From Chryseosolibacter sp964493505 (GTDB lineage Bacteria > Bacteroidota > Bacteroidia > Cytophagales > Cyclobacteriaceae), in NCBI GenBank assembly GCA_964493505.1, contig CAZBNP010000008.1, positions 62,001 through 126,000 of the forward strand: a stretch of DNA of 64,000 nt, read 5' to 3'. The notes below the pieces were generated by a model that worked only from the letters and a program-made list of their open reading frames with translations, had not been told where the DNA came from and searched no databases. Positions 35,070 through 43,921 of the stretch are shown here, piece by piece (position 1 is the stretch's first letter; each line of letters begins with the position of its first letter). Position numbers and translations under genes: made by a program.

Positions 35070-35215
35070 CTTTTTCCGGAATTGATCGAACGAATTATAC
35101 AATATAGGAAAACCATACCGTAGTTTGTTTTTTTGGCTGATATTTTGTGCGCCGGGGTATAAGAGAAACGTTGAACCTACGGTTTTAGCGTGTTTGCACC
35201 GGCTATTTGATAAAA

Positions 35216-35251
35216 GAAGAAACCCCGGCGATCTTTCGCGGGGGTTTCTTT
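35216..35251 (-). terminator. Terminator after csbD-like gene
   Basis: The hairpin GAAACCCC/GGGGTTTC (35219-35248) is followed on the minus strand by TTCTTTTATC, a U-rich tract, 7 nt after the stop of the CsbD-like gene. The plus strand also has a short T-rich run, so it may work both ways. Confidence 0.7.
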
Positions 35252-35257
35252 CGGGGA

Positions 35258-35443
35258 TTAAAGGTCACTCAGCTCGCGCTTTATTTCGTCCTTGGTTTTA
35301 CCCAATTTCTGCTGCAACCTTCCGTACATCTCGTCTTCTTTGCCTTCGACGTATGTCAGATCATCATCAGTTAATTGCGCGTACTTCTGCTTTAACTTGC
35401 CCTTAACCTCATTCCAGGTTCCTTTTACTTGCAATTTTTCCAT
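35258..35443 (-). CDS. CsbD-like stress protein
   Basis: A 61-aa protein starting at the ATG at 35443; the frame is open further upstream but only MEKLQVKGTWNEVKGKLKQKYAQLTDDDLT matches the CsbD family (KGxxxEVKGKxKxxxGxLTDD). Small, soluble, highly charged helical protein; family members are induced by general or osmotic stress with unknown mechanism. A good terminator follows it. Confidence 0.92.
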   Translation of the reverse strand: MEKLQVKGTWNEVKGKLKQKYAQLTDDDLTYVEGKEDEMYGRLQQKLGKTKDEIKRELSDL

Positions 35444-35629
35444 AACAGCATATTTTGATTTTGACAATAGGATCGACCGATCCCGTCGATGTATAGCAAA
35501 AATCCGTGCCGGGCTGGCCCGCCGAAGCCTGAAAGTGCTAATTGTGTTGAAGGGACTGTAGCTGCCAGGAGTTCCGGGTTCCGGGCTTCGGTCCCGGGCG
35601 GGAGGGACATAGGAATTATGAGTTCCCAC

Positions 35630-35670
35630 ATTGCCTTTTGCCTTTTGCCTATTGCCCTTTGCCTTTTGTT
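35630..35670. repeat. Short tandem repeat, TTTTGCC units
   Basis: About five and a half imperfect copies of a 6-8-nt unit (TTTTGCC, ATTGCC, TTTGCC) lie between the CsbD gene and tRNA-Gly. Confidence 0.8.
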
Positions 35671-35673
35671 GTT

Positions 35674-35747
<74 letters not shown>

Positions 35748-36027
35748 TTGAGACAAACCATTGTTACATCCCGCCGCTAATTTGATCAACTCTTCGAAAC
35801 AAGTCAAAGGAGCGCGAATTTTTTATTGTTTTGGGCTATTGCCCGCCCGTGCGCAAACTAACGCTTTATTGACGCAAAACGCGAACGAGATGAATACAAT
35901 ATAGTCGAAATTTAGTTAGTTTGGAGTAAACCATCGGACCGGCATATCAGGACATAAATGCTCATGATCTGTTACGGGAAGTTGAACAAATTGTTAATTA
36001 AAGGGACAGCACAACTAAATAACAACT

Positions 36028-36975
36028 ATGAAACGAATTTTACTGTATGGTTTTTTTATTTTCTCCGGTGGCCTGCTGTACACATCGTGTACGGAAGATG
36101 AGTCGCGACCGACCTTTCCCCTTTCCGCTGAGATATTTCAAAGCGCTGTAGGAAAGCAGGTCGCCTTTACCGCGCTAACCCATAGTGCCACAAGTTGGTC
36201 ATGGGATTTTGGCGATGGGAACACGAGCACTGAAAAGGATCCGGTGCATGTCTATGAGGAAGGCGGATACTATATTGCTACGTTGACAGCATCCGATGGC
36301 AGGGGCGGCGCAGTTACCAAGGAGGTATCACTCGCGCTTGACCTACCGCCCTATGCGATGCTGACGGGTGATCATACTGCCGATGACTACGCGGGTAAAA
36401 CATGGAAACTGACTGCTGATCACAGTACCGGGGGCGATTATTTTGCAGATGCAGATGCGGCGTTTACCACAGTCTCGGACACACCAAGACCACTTCCTAC
36501 CGGCATCTTTGACCTTGAGTTTGGAATGGGAGATCTCTACAAGGACGAGTTTACTTTCTTTTATGATGGTTCCTATGTACACGACGTCAAGGAGGATGGT
36601 GCCTCCTTTGGGGGGCTTGTATATGAGATAGTAACCAATGGAGGGGCAGGTATTGTCAATGCCAATGGCGAGGATTACGGGCTGTGTATCGCCAAGTACA
36701 CACCCGAGGCCGGTGCGACCTTTACCTTTACTGAGGATGAGAACTTTACTGTTCCTTCGGTCTACGGCCCCGGTGGTGCCATCACTTTTAATAACGTGAT
36801 GACCCTCGACTTCTCAGGTACCGAATTCATAGGTTTCCGGGACTTTCAGCGTAAAGTGATCGTCCGGTCTATTACGAATTCCCGGATGCAGCTGATCATG
36901 TTTATGGCGGCGTCTCCGCCGCATCTTCCAGCGAACACGCATGCGCTTATTCTTTCTTTCGAGGTCGTCAATTAA
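36028..36975 (+). CDS. PKD-domain lipoprotein of a SusC/SusD operon
   Basis: A 315-aa surface lipoprotein (signal FFIFSGGLLYTSC-TED). Residues about 30-110 form a PKD domain with the typical WSWDFGDGNTSTEKDPVHVY. The rest contains a KTWKLT module resembling those in the glycan-binding lipoprotein at 57431. It is the first gene of a three-gene operon (19-nt gap to SusC), so it probably helps capture the ligand at the cell surface. The 280-bp upstream region (35748-36027) holds no gene and no promoter I can defend. Confidence 0.85.
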   Translation: MKRILLYGFFIFSGGLLYTSCTEDESRPTFPLSAEIFQSAVGKQVAFTALTHSATSWSWDFGDGNTSTEKDPVHVYEEGGYYIATLTASDGRGGAVTKEVSLALDLPPYAMLTGDHTADDYAGKTWKLTADHSTGGDYFADADAAFTTVSDTPRPLPTGIFDLEFGMGDLYKDEFTFFYDGSYVHDVKEDGASFGGLVYEIVTNGGAGIVNANGEDYGLCIAKYTPEAGATFTFTEDENFTVPSVYGPGGAITFNNVMTLDFSGTEFIGFRDFQRKVIVRSITNSRMQLIMFMAASPPHLPANTHALILSFEVVN

Positions 36976-36994
36976 CCTACTCAAACTTTAAGAT

Positions 36995-39900
36995 ATGAAA
37001 TTCAGATATTCATCCGGTGGTACGACAAAGCAGCTGGTTACATTTTTTGTATCGGTGCTTGTATCCGTTTGTATTGCCGGGCTCGCATTTGCCAAGGCAG
37101 ATGCTATCATACAACAAAATCACAGGGTCTCAGGTGTGGTGACCTCTGCTGACGAAGGTTTCGGGCTTCCCGGACTGAGCATTGTTATAAAAGGAACTAA
37201 TAGCGGTACCGTTACAGACCACGAGGGTAGGTATGTGCTGGAAGCGTCCAGCAACGACGTTTTGGTGTTTTCGTTTGTCGGATTCGAGACGCAGGAGGTT
37301 TCCATCGGCGGACGGAGTGTTATCGATATTTCGATGCAGGCAAGTATGCACTCGCTGGATGAAGTGGTGGTGACCGCTCTCGGTATCGAACGGGAGGAGA
37401 GATCGTTGGGATATTCCGTCGCAAAGGTAAGTGGTGAAGAATTCACCCGGGTAGCGCAGGAAAATTTTCTTAACTCTATGTCGGGTAAGGTTTCAGGTGT
37501 CACAATCAATTCAACCGGGGGCGTGGGATCTACGACGAGTGTGATTATCAGGGGAGCCACTTCCCTGAGCACGGATAACCAGCCCCTCTTTGTTGTGGAC
37601 GGTGTGCCGATGCGAAACGAGTTTCACAACGTTGGAGGTTTCGGTTCCGACAACAGGGTGGATTACGGGAATGCAATCGCTGACCTGGATCCTGAAACCA
37701 TCGAAAGTGTTACGGTACTGAAAGGGCCAAGTGCCGCCGCATTGTACGGAACGCGTGCCGGTAACGGCGTGATACTGATCACCACGAAGAAGGCAAAGGG
37801 AGTCGGAATGAAAGTCTCTGTTACCAGCAATACAGTGTTCGACGTGCCTGTGAAGTACCTGAATACACAAAAGCAGTTTTCTACCGGATTCTTTTCGTTC
37901 AGACCGGAGAATGTGGGAGGTGGTATTCTCCCGCCGATTAGTCCAAATGATCAAACTGGCTCGGGGCCGGAAGTGAACAAAGGCTACTGGGCAGTACAGT
38001 GGGATGCTCCGCTCGACGCTAACGGAGTTCCCATTCCCACGGAGGTGATTGGTTACCCTAACAACGTCAGGAATTTTCTAAACGATTACGCCTTCACCAG
38101 TACTAACGGTGTTTCTATTTCAAACAACTCGCCCGGTGTGAGCTACCGTCTTGGAGTGACGAACATGAAGCATACAGGGCTGATCCCGAATTCGGATCTT
38201 AACAAAAACAGCTTGTCACTCTCGGCGTCAACGAAGGTGACAGAAAAGGTCACCGTTAGCACGGATATCAACTTTGTAAACAGCTGGGCCGACAACAGAC
38301 CGGCTAACAATCGGGGTGCGAATCCGCTGCAATGGGCATACAGCCATCCCCTTAACATCGATATCAACGAACTTCGCGACTACCACGTAGGTGGTGGCGT
38401 CAGACGTGTAGGCGACAGCTATCAAAATCCCTGGATGCTGGCTTACGACGTCAACAACAGTTTCAATCGCTACCAATTGTTCGGAAATATTGTTGCCAAC
38501 TGGGAGATCACGCCGAAATTCAGTTTGATGGGACGCATTGTGCTGAACAAGAGCGATGAAATTCGGGAGACGAAGATCGGGCCTGGTTATACGCAAGAAC
38601 CGAACAACGGAGCGTATGGGATTAACACCAGTAATGCTCTTGAGCGGAACATGGATGCCCTCGCTACGTATAAAGACGGATGGGGAGATTTCAGTCTGAC
38701 CGCGTCGGTTGGTGGTAATACACTGTATTCAAAAGGATCCTCTGTCAGCAATTCGTCCAAAACGGGATCAGGGCTTGTCGTCCCCAACCTGTTTACTGTT
38801 TCCAATATAGGGGCAATGATGTTGAACTATAGCAGCTACAGAAGTCAACGGGCGATCAATAGTGTTTATGGGATGGCCAACCTGTCATGGCGTGAAACCG
38901 TGTACCTGGACCTTACTGCCCGCAATGACTGGTCGAGTACATTGCCGGCGGAGAACCGATCCTATTTTTATCCTTCAGTATCGCTGAGTGTTGTTCTCAA
39001 CGAAGTTGTCGATATGGGCAATAACGTCGATATGGTCAAATTGCGAGGGGGCTGGGCTCAGGTTGGTAACGATACCGGCCCTTACAATTTGAAGGCAACG
39101 TATGGTAATGCCGGCCAATGGGGGGATGCGGTGCGCCTCGCCAAACCGGCAGCACTCCTCAGCCCGAACCTGAAGCCTGAAGAAGCGACGTCTTTTGAGA
39201 TAGGTCCTGAGATCAGGATGTTTTCGAATCGCTTGCGATTTGAGGGAACCTACTTCAAACTCGATAACCGAAATCAGATTGTTCAGGTTCCGCTGGCGTC
39301 ATCAGCCGGGTTTTCGAGCGTGGTTATCAATGCCGGATTGTTGCAAAGCAAAGGTGTCGAATTTGTTCTCGGCGTCACACCACTCAAAACAGCGGACTGG
39401 ACACTCGATTTGGATCTCAACTTTACGAAGACCGACACACGCCTCCTCGAACTTGCGGATGAGGTCGACTTTATTCAATTCTGGGATGAGGCGCGGGTCA
39501 GGAACGTCGCGCATGTCAAGAACGACGCGACCGGTGAGGATGGTCGTATCGGCAATCTCTATGCCGGCAAAGTCAGAAGAGTGGAAGATCCTACTTCGCC
39601 CTATTACCGGTACCCAATCCTCGGAAGTGGTCTTGACGCCGAATGGGTAAGGGAGGAAGAGTACTCAAAAGTCGGTAACTATAATCCCGATTTCATTCTG
39701 GGGCTGCAGACCTCCCTTTCGTACAAGAACTTCACATTGAACATGACGTTCGACTGGCGGTCGGGTGGGCAGTATGTTTCACAAACCTACCGTTACCTTT
39801 CCGAATCAGTTCATACTCAGACCTGGCTCGATGATCTCGTGCATCCTGGCGCGCTGGGTGGTGCGCCGAGCGATGAACTTCGCGACTGGGTTATTGCAAA

Positions 39901-40408
39901 CGCAGATCAGCTCTTGTTTAGTGACCGGCTGAGACCTGTTGGTGGCCCGACCCCTGAATACGGTGGTTTCCCCGAGAGTTTCAGCGGTGTTACTGTATAC
40001 GATGGAACATTTGCCCCCGGTGTCATGGGTCACTATGATGAGGATGGCAAGTTCATCCTGGAAAGCGAAAACCTCGGAAACCCGGGTACGGTATTTCTTC
40101 CTTATGTGGTTAGCTATCCCTGGGACATCGGCGAAGCCAATATGTTCGATGCTGACTACATCAAACTCCGCGAGGTGTCGTTGAACTATAAATTCCCCGC
40201 TAGCATCGTCCGCAAACTTAAAATGGACGATATAAATCTCTCGATCTATAGTCGAAATATTATGCTGTGGGCAAAAGATGCCAGTTTCGGTGTGGATCCG
40301 GAACGAGCCTTCCAGCCGGAAGGTGGCCAACTGCTTCAGGGAGTAGAACGCTACAACGTCAATCCCTGGGTTGTTCCTATTGGATTCAGACTTGGCTTAA
40401 CGTTTTAA
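36995..40408 (+). CDS. SusC/RagA-type TonB-dependent transporter (locus 1)
   Basis: A 1,137-aa outer-membrane transporter. After a signal peptide (VSVCIAGLAFAKA) comes the carboxypeptidase-like N-terminal domain (VSGVVTSADEGFGLPGLSIVIKG), the family motif LDEVVVTALGIEREERSLGYS, a plug with PLFVVDGVPM and GAAALYGTRAGNG-like text (SAAALYGTRAGNGVILITTK), then a 22-strand barrel. It imports oligomers bound by the SusD partner encoded 18 nt downstream. The ligand is unknown because no enzyme is encoded in this operon. Confidence 0.96.
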   Translation: MKFRYSSGGTTKQLVTFFVSVLVSVCIAGLAFAKADAIIQQNHRVSGVVTSADEGFGLPGLSIVIKGTNSGTVTDHEGRYVLEASSNDVLVFSFVGFETQEVSIGGRSVIDISMQASMHSLDEVVVTALGIEREERSLGYSVAKVSGEEFTRVAQENFLNSMSGKVSGVTINSTGGVGSTTSVIIRGATSLSTDNQPLFVVDGVPMRNEFHNVGGFGSDNRVDYGNAIADLDPETIESVTVLKGPSAAALYGTRAGNGVILITTKKAKGVGMKVSVTSNTVFDVPVKYLNTQKQFSTGFFSFRPENVGGGILPPISPNDQTGSGPEVNKGYWAVQWDAPLDANGVPIPTEVIGYPNNVRNFLNDYAFTSTNGVSISNNSPGVSYRLGVTNMKHTGLIPNSDLNKNSLSLSASTKVTEKVTVSTDINFVNSWADNRPANNRGANPLQWAYSHPLNIDINELRDYHVGGGVRRVGDSYQNPWMLAYDVNNSFNRYQLFGNIVANWEITPKFSLMGRIVLNKSDEIRETKIGPGYTQEPNNGAYGINTSNALERNMDALATYKDGWGDFSLTASVGGNTLYSKGSSVSNSSKTGSGLVVPNLFTVSNIGAMMLNYSSYRSQRAINSVYGMANLSWRETVYLDLTARNDWSSTLPAENRSYFYPSVSLSVVLNEVVDMGNNVDMVKLRGGWAQVGNDTGPYNLKATYGNAGQWGDAVRLAKPAALLSPNLKPEEATSFEIGPEIRMFSNRLRFEGTYFKLDNRNQIVQVPLASSAGFSSVVINAGLLQSKGVEFVLGVTPLKTADWTLDLDLNFTKTDTRLLELADEVDFIQFWDEARVRNVAHVKNDATGEDGRIGNLYAGKVRRVEDPTSPYYRYPILGSGLDAEWVREEEYSKVGNYNPDFILGLQTSLSYKNFTLNMTFDWRSGGQYVSQTYRYLSESVHTQTWLDDLVHPGALGGAPSDELRDWVIANADQLLFSDRLRPVGGPTPEYGGFPESFSGVTVYDGTFAPGVMGHYDEDGKFILESENLGNPGTVFLPYVVSYPWDIGEANMFDADYIKLREVSLNYKFPASIVRKLKMDDINLSIYSRNIMLWAKDASFGVDPERAFQPEGGQLLQGVERYNVNPWVVPIGFRLGLTF

Positions 40409-40426
40409 CCAGAAAAATATTAGATC

Positions 40427-42076
40427 ATGAAAAACTATAAAATAAAAATTGCGGGGGCGCTGGTTATAGCTTTGGCATTAAATGCGTGTTATGACCTCGA
40501 CGAGTTGAATATCGACCCGAATGGCCCCGCGCCCGAGGTCGCTGACCTGAACCTGCTGATGCCGACCGTAATTGTCGACCTGGGAAGACAAGTTGTCGAC
40601 CTGGGATTTGGCGACATCGCCGGAGTCATGCAACACACCCAAAAGACCGGCTGGCAAGGTGGGCATAATGATTATGACTGGAACAACAACTCCAAGAGTT
40701 GGGCGGGTTATTATGGCATCCTGCGAAATGCAGACGAGCTGTATAACAAAGCTGTCGCTGGAGAGTATGAGTTTCACCAGGGAGTGGGGCTGGTATTGAA
40801 AGCCTATGCTTTTGGATTGGTCACCGATCTCTGGGGAGATGCTCCTTATTTTGAGGCGTTGAAGGCTGAAGGGGGATCAGCATTCTTTAAACCGCCGTTT
40901 GATCCCCAACGCGATATCTACCTGGGCATCCTCGCCGACCTCGAGACAGCGAATACGCTATTGTCAAAGGGCAGCAGTGAATACCAGAACATTGACGCCA
41001 ATCAGGATTTACTTTTCCAGGGTGACGTGTCAAAATGGAGAAGGTTCGCAAATTCGCTGGCGCTGAGATATTATATGCGACTTTCAGTGAAAGAGCCTGG
41101 AATTGCTGAAGACGGCATCACCGCGATAACCGCTGACCCTGCGAAGTATCCGTTGATTCTCCAGGCTAGCAATGACGCGAATGTATCCTTTGTCGGGACT
41201 GCCCCAACTGATTCATGGCCGAGTAATACCGTGTTCGACCTTGATCCTGTTGGTGCTTATCAGCGTTTAAAAATGGGTAAGCCACTGGTGGATGTGTTGC
41301 AAGCGCTGGATGATCCCCGGTTGGGTGTATGGGCCAATAAGATCGAGTATCCACTGGTTCTCGTAGCGGGTGAAGACGTTGACGAGATCGTTGATGGTAA
41401 ACGTGAGATATCACAGGACATAATTGACGCCTACGAAGAGTCCTGGGGAGTAGGCATCGATTTTGATACCGAGTACGTGGGTATTCCTCCATCCGTGTTC
41501 GCCGCTGCACAGTACAACCTCAACCCCAACCTTGAGCAAGGTGCCTATAACCCCCACGTTTCCAATCTGAACAGCATGTACCGGCAGACGCAGGGTCCGC
41601 TGTTGCTGATGCGACTCATGTCAGCCGCGGAAGTGAATCTAATCCTGGCAGAAGCGGCCTTGTATGGTTGGGCCCCTGGCAATCCCGCGGATCATTACGC
41701 AGCAGGAGTTCGCGAGTCCTTCAATGCGTGGGGCGTGGGTGATCAGTTTGCGGGCTACATTGCTGGCGCGCCTTACTCGGGATTGGAAAGTATTATTGAA
41801 CAGAAGTGGATTGCAAGTTGGACTGCGGCGGCTGAGTCATGGTTTGACTACAGACGTACGGGGTTGCCAGACCTGGAGGCGGGCGAGTCGGCGAAACGTC
41901 AAGCATTGCCACTGCGCTTTTATTATCACTTCAACGATGAGATCTCCCGGAACCCGGTCAACGCCGAAGCCGCAATAGGTCGACTTGAACCTACCGCGTT
42001 CAAAGGAAGCGATGTAAGCAACAACAGCGCCTGGTCTAAAATGTGGTTATTACAAGGAACGAATAAACCCTATTAA
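40427..42076 (+). CDS. SusD/RagB-like lipoprotein (locus 1)
   Basis: A 549-aa lipoprotein (signal ALVIALALNAC-YDL) of the SusD-like type with NIDPNGPAPEVADLNLLMPTV at the N-terminus and the C-terminal AEVNLILAEAALYGWAPGNPADHYAAGV and IIEQKWIASWTAAAESWFDYRRTGLP segments. It forms the lid on the SusC transporter and binds substrate. Last gene of the operon; a strong terminator follows. Confidence 0.95.
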   Translation: MKNYKIKIAGALVIALALNACYDLDELNIDPNGPAPEVADLNLLMPTVIVDLGRQVVDLGFGDIAGVMQHTQKTGWQGGHNDYDWNNNSKSWAGYYGILRNADELYNKAVAGEYEFHQGVGLVLKAYAFGLVTDLWGDAPYFEALKAEGGSAFFKPPFDPQRDIYLGILADLETANTLLSKGSSEYQNIDANQDLLFQGDVSKWRRFANSLALRYYMRLSVKEPGIAEDGITAITADPAKYPLILQASNDANVSFVGTAPTDSWPSNTVFDLDPVGAYQRLKMGKPLVDVLQALDDPRLGVWANKIEYPLVLVAGEDVDEIVDGKREISQDIIDAYEESWGVGIDFDTEYVGIPPSVFAAAQYNLNPNLEQGAYNPHVSNLNSMYRQTQGPLLLMRLMSAAEVNLILAEAALYGWAPGNPADHYAAGVRESFNAWGVGDQFAGYIAGAPYSGLESIIEQKWIASWTAAAESWFDYRRTGLPDLEAGESAKRQALPLRFYYHFNDEISRNPVNAEAAIGRLEPTAFKGSDVSNNSAWSKMWLLQGTNKPY

Positions 42077-42112
42077 CTACGAAGCGAATGCCCTGATCGG
42101 CATCGCAATCTA

Positions 42113-42147
42113 AACGAGGAGGGCATTTTGCTCTCCTCGTTTTTTGT
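42113..42147 (+). terminator. Rho-independent terminator of SusC/SusD locus 1
   Basis: AACGAGGAG (42113-42121) pairs with CTCCTCGTT (42133-42141) and is followed by TTTTTG, 36 nt after the SusD stop codon. Confidence 0.85.
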
Positions 42148-42173
42148 TGGTCGCAACGGATTTCAATGGCTTG

Positions 42174-42785
42174 TCACCGGGCGATCTTGTGTTCAGGACA
42201 GTCAACGCGCAGGTCTTTGGCCTGCAAGCGCTGGTTAAGCAACGTGCAGAAGTGTTTCTGCCCGTCGTCGGAGAGTTGATAATAGGAGCATGTCATACAC
42301 ATCCGCTGGATGGTGATAACGCCTGCGCTGTTAAGATGCCGGATGATCGCCATCAGACTTAACATCATGCTTTCCTTGTCGTCGGAATGTAATTGGCCGA
42401 TAGGCGCGCGGATAGCTTCGGAAAACGAAGATGTTTTTGCAGCGATATCCCTGCCTTTTTTTGTCAGGTGGATAATGTAGCTTCGGGTATCGTGCGGTTC
42501 ATATTCTTTTGCGATAAGACCCTTCTGTGCAAGTGCTTTGACCGTGTCACTGATGGTGGCTTTGGTCATATTGAACTCGTCCGCAAGATAGCTCACCTTT
42601 CTCTTCTCTTCAGTGTGGTGAAGCAGGAAGATCAAAACCTGGACCTGAATCGGGGTTAGCGAATATTCCTTGCTCTCCTGCCACAGCAGTACCCGGAAAG
42701 CCTGCGCGATCCTCTCCAGCGAAGCCACGATTTTGCTTTCTGTGTTCTCGTTCTGATGTTTTAAGTCGAAATCGGACGGGTTCAT
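42174..42785 (-). CDS. MarR-family regulator with C-terminal cysteine cluster
   Basis: The ATG at 42785 (MNPSDFDLKHQ) is chosen because the longer frame would run back through a hairpin. The 203-aa protein has a winged helix-turn-helix (KVSYLADEFNMTKATISDTVKALAQKGLI with basic wing EPHDTRSYIIHL). The last 55 residues hold a Cys motif: RMCMTCSYY, HFCTLL and DCPEHK (C-x2-C ... C ... C-PEH), a probable metal or iron-sulfur site. It follows the thioredoxin-like gene on the same strand; redox sensing is a fair inference. Confidence 0.88.
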   Translation of the reverse strand: MNPSDFDLKHQNENTESKIVASLERIAQAFRVLLWQESKEYSLTPIQVQVLIFLLHHTEEKRKVSYLADEFNMTKATISDTVKALAQKGLIAKEYEPHDTRSYIIHLTKKGRDIAAKTSSFSEAIRAPIGQLHSDDKESMMLSLMAIIRHLNSAGVITIQRMCMTCSYYQLSDDGQKHFCTLLNQRLQAKDLRVDCPEHKIAR

Positions 42786-42811
42786 ATATATTTTGATATT
42801 TGGTAAAGTAC

Positions 42812-42852
42812 CCCCTATAGCCACAGATACCGCGGCTATAGGGGAATTTTTT
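42812..42852. terminator. 11-bp hairpin between thioredoxin-like and MarR genes
   Basis: CCCCTATAGCC (42812-42822) and GGCTATAGGGG (42834-42844) form a perfect stem with an 11-nt loop. The T-run (ATTTTTT) lies on the plus side, overlapping the stop of the thioredoxin-like gene. It could be an attenuator between the two genes, an operator, or a terminator against antisense reading. Confidence 0.5.
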
Positions 42853-43084
42853 AACCTCTTACATCCGCCATGGAAGCTCCAAAGTTGATGTGGAGAACGT
42901 TTCCGTTGGGCGTTACCAATGCCGGGACAGATTTTACGCCTGCTTTTTCGGCTTCATCAATCCTGGTTCTCACTTCTCCAATATGAACGACTTCCACATT
43001 GTCTTCACCGATAAGGTTGATGATTTCGTGTTCCGCGCTTACGCATACGGGGCACCCTGCGTGATAGAAAACTGCTTTGCTCAT
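42851..43084 (-). CDS. Thioredoxin-like CPVC protein
   Basis: A 77-aa mini-thioredoxin/glutaredoxin-fold protein with active-site CPVC (residues 11-14), a cis-Pro region (VKSVPALV) and a C-terminal GASMADV. No signal peptide, so cytoplasmic thiol-disulfide exchange. It is shorter than classic thioredoxin (about 105 aa) and like the small CxxC redox proteins of Bacteroidota. It is the first gene of the trx-marR operon and has a well-formed promoter containing a palindrome. Confidence 0.88.
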   Translation of the reverse strand: MSKAVFYHAGCPVCVSAEHEIINLIGEDNVEVVHIGEVRTRIDEAEKAGVKSVPALVTPNGNVLHINFGASMADVRG

Positions 43085-43121
43085 AATACCAATGTTTTTG
43101 GTTACGGCGATATTGCCGGAA

Positions 43122-43152
43122 CAAATATAATTAGGAATCCTAACTATACAAA
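43122..43152 (-). promoter_or_regulatory. Promoter of trx-marR operon with palindromic operator in spacer
   Basis: On the minus strand TTTG (43149-43152), 19 nt, TATATTTG (43122-43129): exact Bacteroidota consensus and spacing. The spacer contains the 13-bp palindrome TTAGGAATCCTAA (43131-43143). A MarR dimer bound there would block the polymerase, so autoregulation by the downstream marR gene is likely. Confidence 0.7.
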
Positions 43153-43182
43153 ATCATGGCCTGAGACCTGGATTCGGCCTTG

Positions 43183-43488
43183 TTACTTCCGCAGCGACAT
43201 CTGCCGGCGTACACGGCTCAGGGTTTCGGGCGTGACCCCGGGATACGATGCAATATGCTGCCGGGACGCCCGGTTGATTAATCCAGGGTTGACTTCAATC
43301 AGTTTTCGGCATGTTTCCTTCGCCGACATAGACTGTACGGCATTGATTCTTCGCTGCAAAGCGATGATGTGATTGCTCATCAGGTTAAGAAAGCAACGCT
43401 GCGCCTGGGGTAGCTCATCCCGGGTTGATGCCTTTGTTGCCGCGGATAGTGACAGGGCGATCAAAGTGGTATCAGGGATAGTGGAATG
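43183..43488 (-). pseudogene. Crp/Fnr-family regulator, C-terminal remnant
   Basis: About 100 codons encode only the C-terminal half of a Bacteroidota Crp/Fnr-type regulator: dimer helix text (LMSNHIIALQRRINAVQSMSAKETCRKLIEVNPGL) and the DNA-recognition HTH (INRASRQHIASYPGVTPETLSRVRRQ). The cyclic-nucleotide-binding N-terminal domain (about 100 residues) is missing; an in-frame stop precedes the remnant at 43489 and no ATG is available. It is a decayed gene. Confidence 0.75.
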
Positions 43489-43579
43489 CTAATCCAGATC
43501 GGCCTGCGATGCAAATACAATTGGGTTGCAGGGTGGAAAATTCTCCACGCGTAGAGTTACCGTATGAGTAGTGACATTC

Positions 43580-43593
43580 TTGATTCAGATCAA
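43580..43593 (+). promoter_or_regulatory. Perfect FNR-type box
   Basis: TTGATTCAGATCAA is an exact TTGAT-N4-ATCAA site. It lies about 62 nt upstream of the start predicted from the TAGCTTTG -7 element at 43637-43644, the usual class I activator position, in front of the Dps remnant and VOC gene. Confidence 0.55.
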
Positions 43594-43636
43594 TTTCTTT
43601 CTTAGTTTATATCAGGCATGTCAACACGACTTTTGG

Positions 43637-43644
43637 TAGCTTTG
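43637..43644 (+). promoter_or_regulatory. -7 element (TAGCTTTG) upstream of Dps remnant and VOC gene
   Basis: Exact TAnnTTTG match without a TTTG at the -33 position, which is expected where an activator such as FNR recruits the polymerase. Confidence 0.45.
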
Positions 43645-43693
43645 AATTATACGAAGCACAATGGTAAACTAAGACTTCCTCTCGCTTACACAT

Positions 43694-43900
43694 TTGGATG
43701 AGCCGGCTTACACTAGCAAGCAAAACGAGCAGTTGAAGAATCTGTTAAATGACCACGAAACGATCATTCAGAACCTTCGGAAGTTGATCACTCTGTTTTC
43801 GGATAAACACAAAGACCTCGGGACAAGTGATTTTGTGACGGGACTTATGGAGAAGCATGAAAAGATGGCCTGGTTTGTCAGGTCTTATTTTTTGAAATAA
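43694..43900 (+). pseudogene. Dps-like ferritin, C-terminal remnant
   Basis: A 68-codon frame opens with TTG and matches only the C-terminal third of a Dps protein: LKNLLNDHETIIQNLRKLI and DLGTSDFVTGLMEKHEKMAWFVRSYF. The first about 95 residues, including the His/Asp/Glu ferroxidase ligands of Dps, are absent; an in-frame stop sits at 43670. It is too short for a Dps dodecamer and is probably a deletion remnant. Confidence 0.7.
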
Positions 43901-43921
43901 TACACACTAGATAACCGTCCA

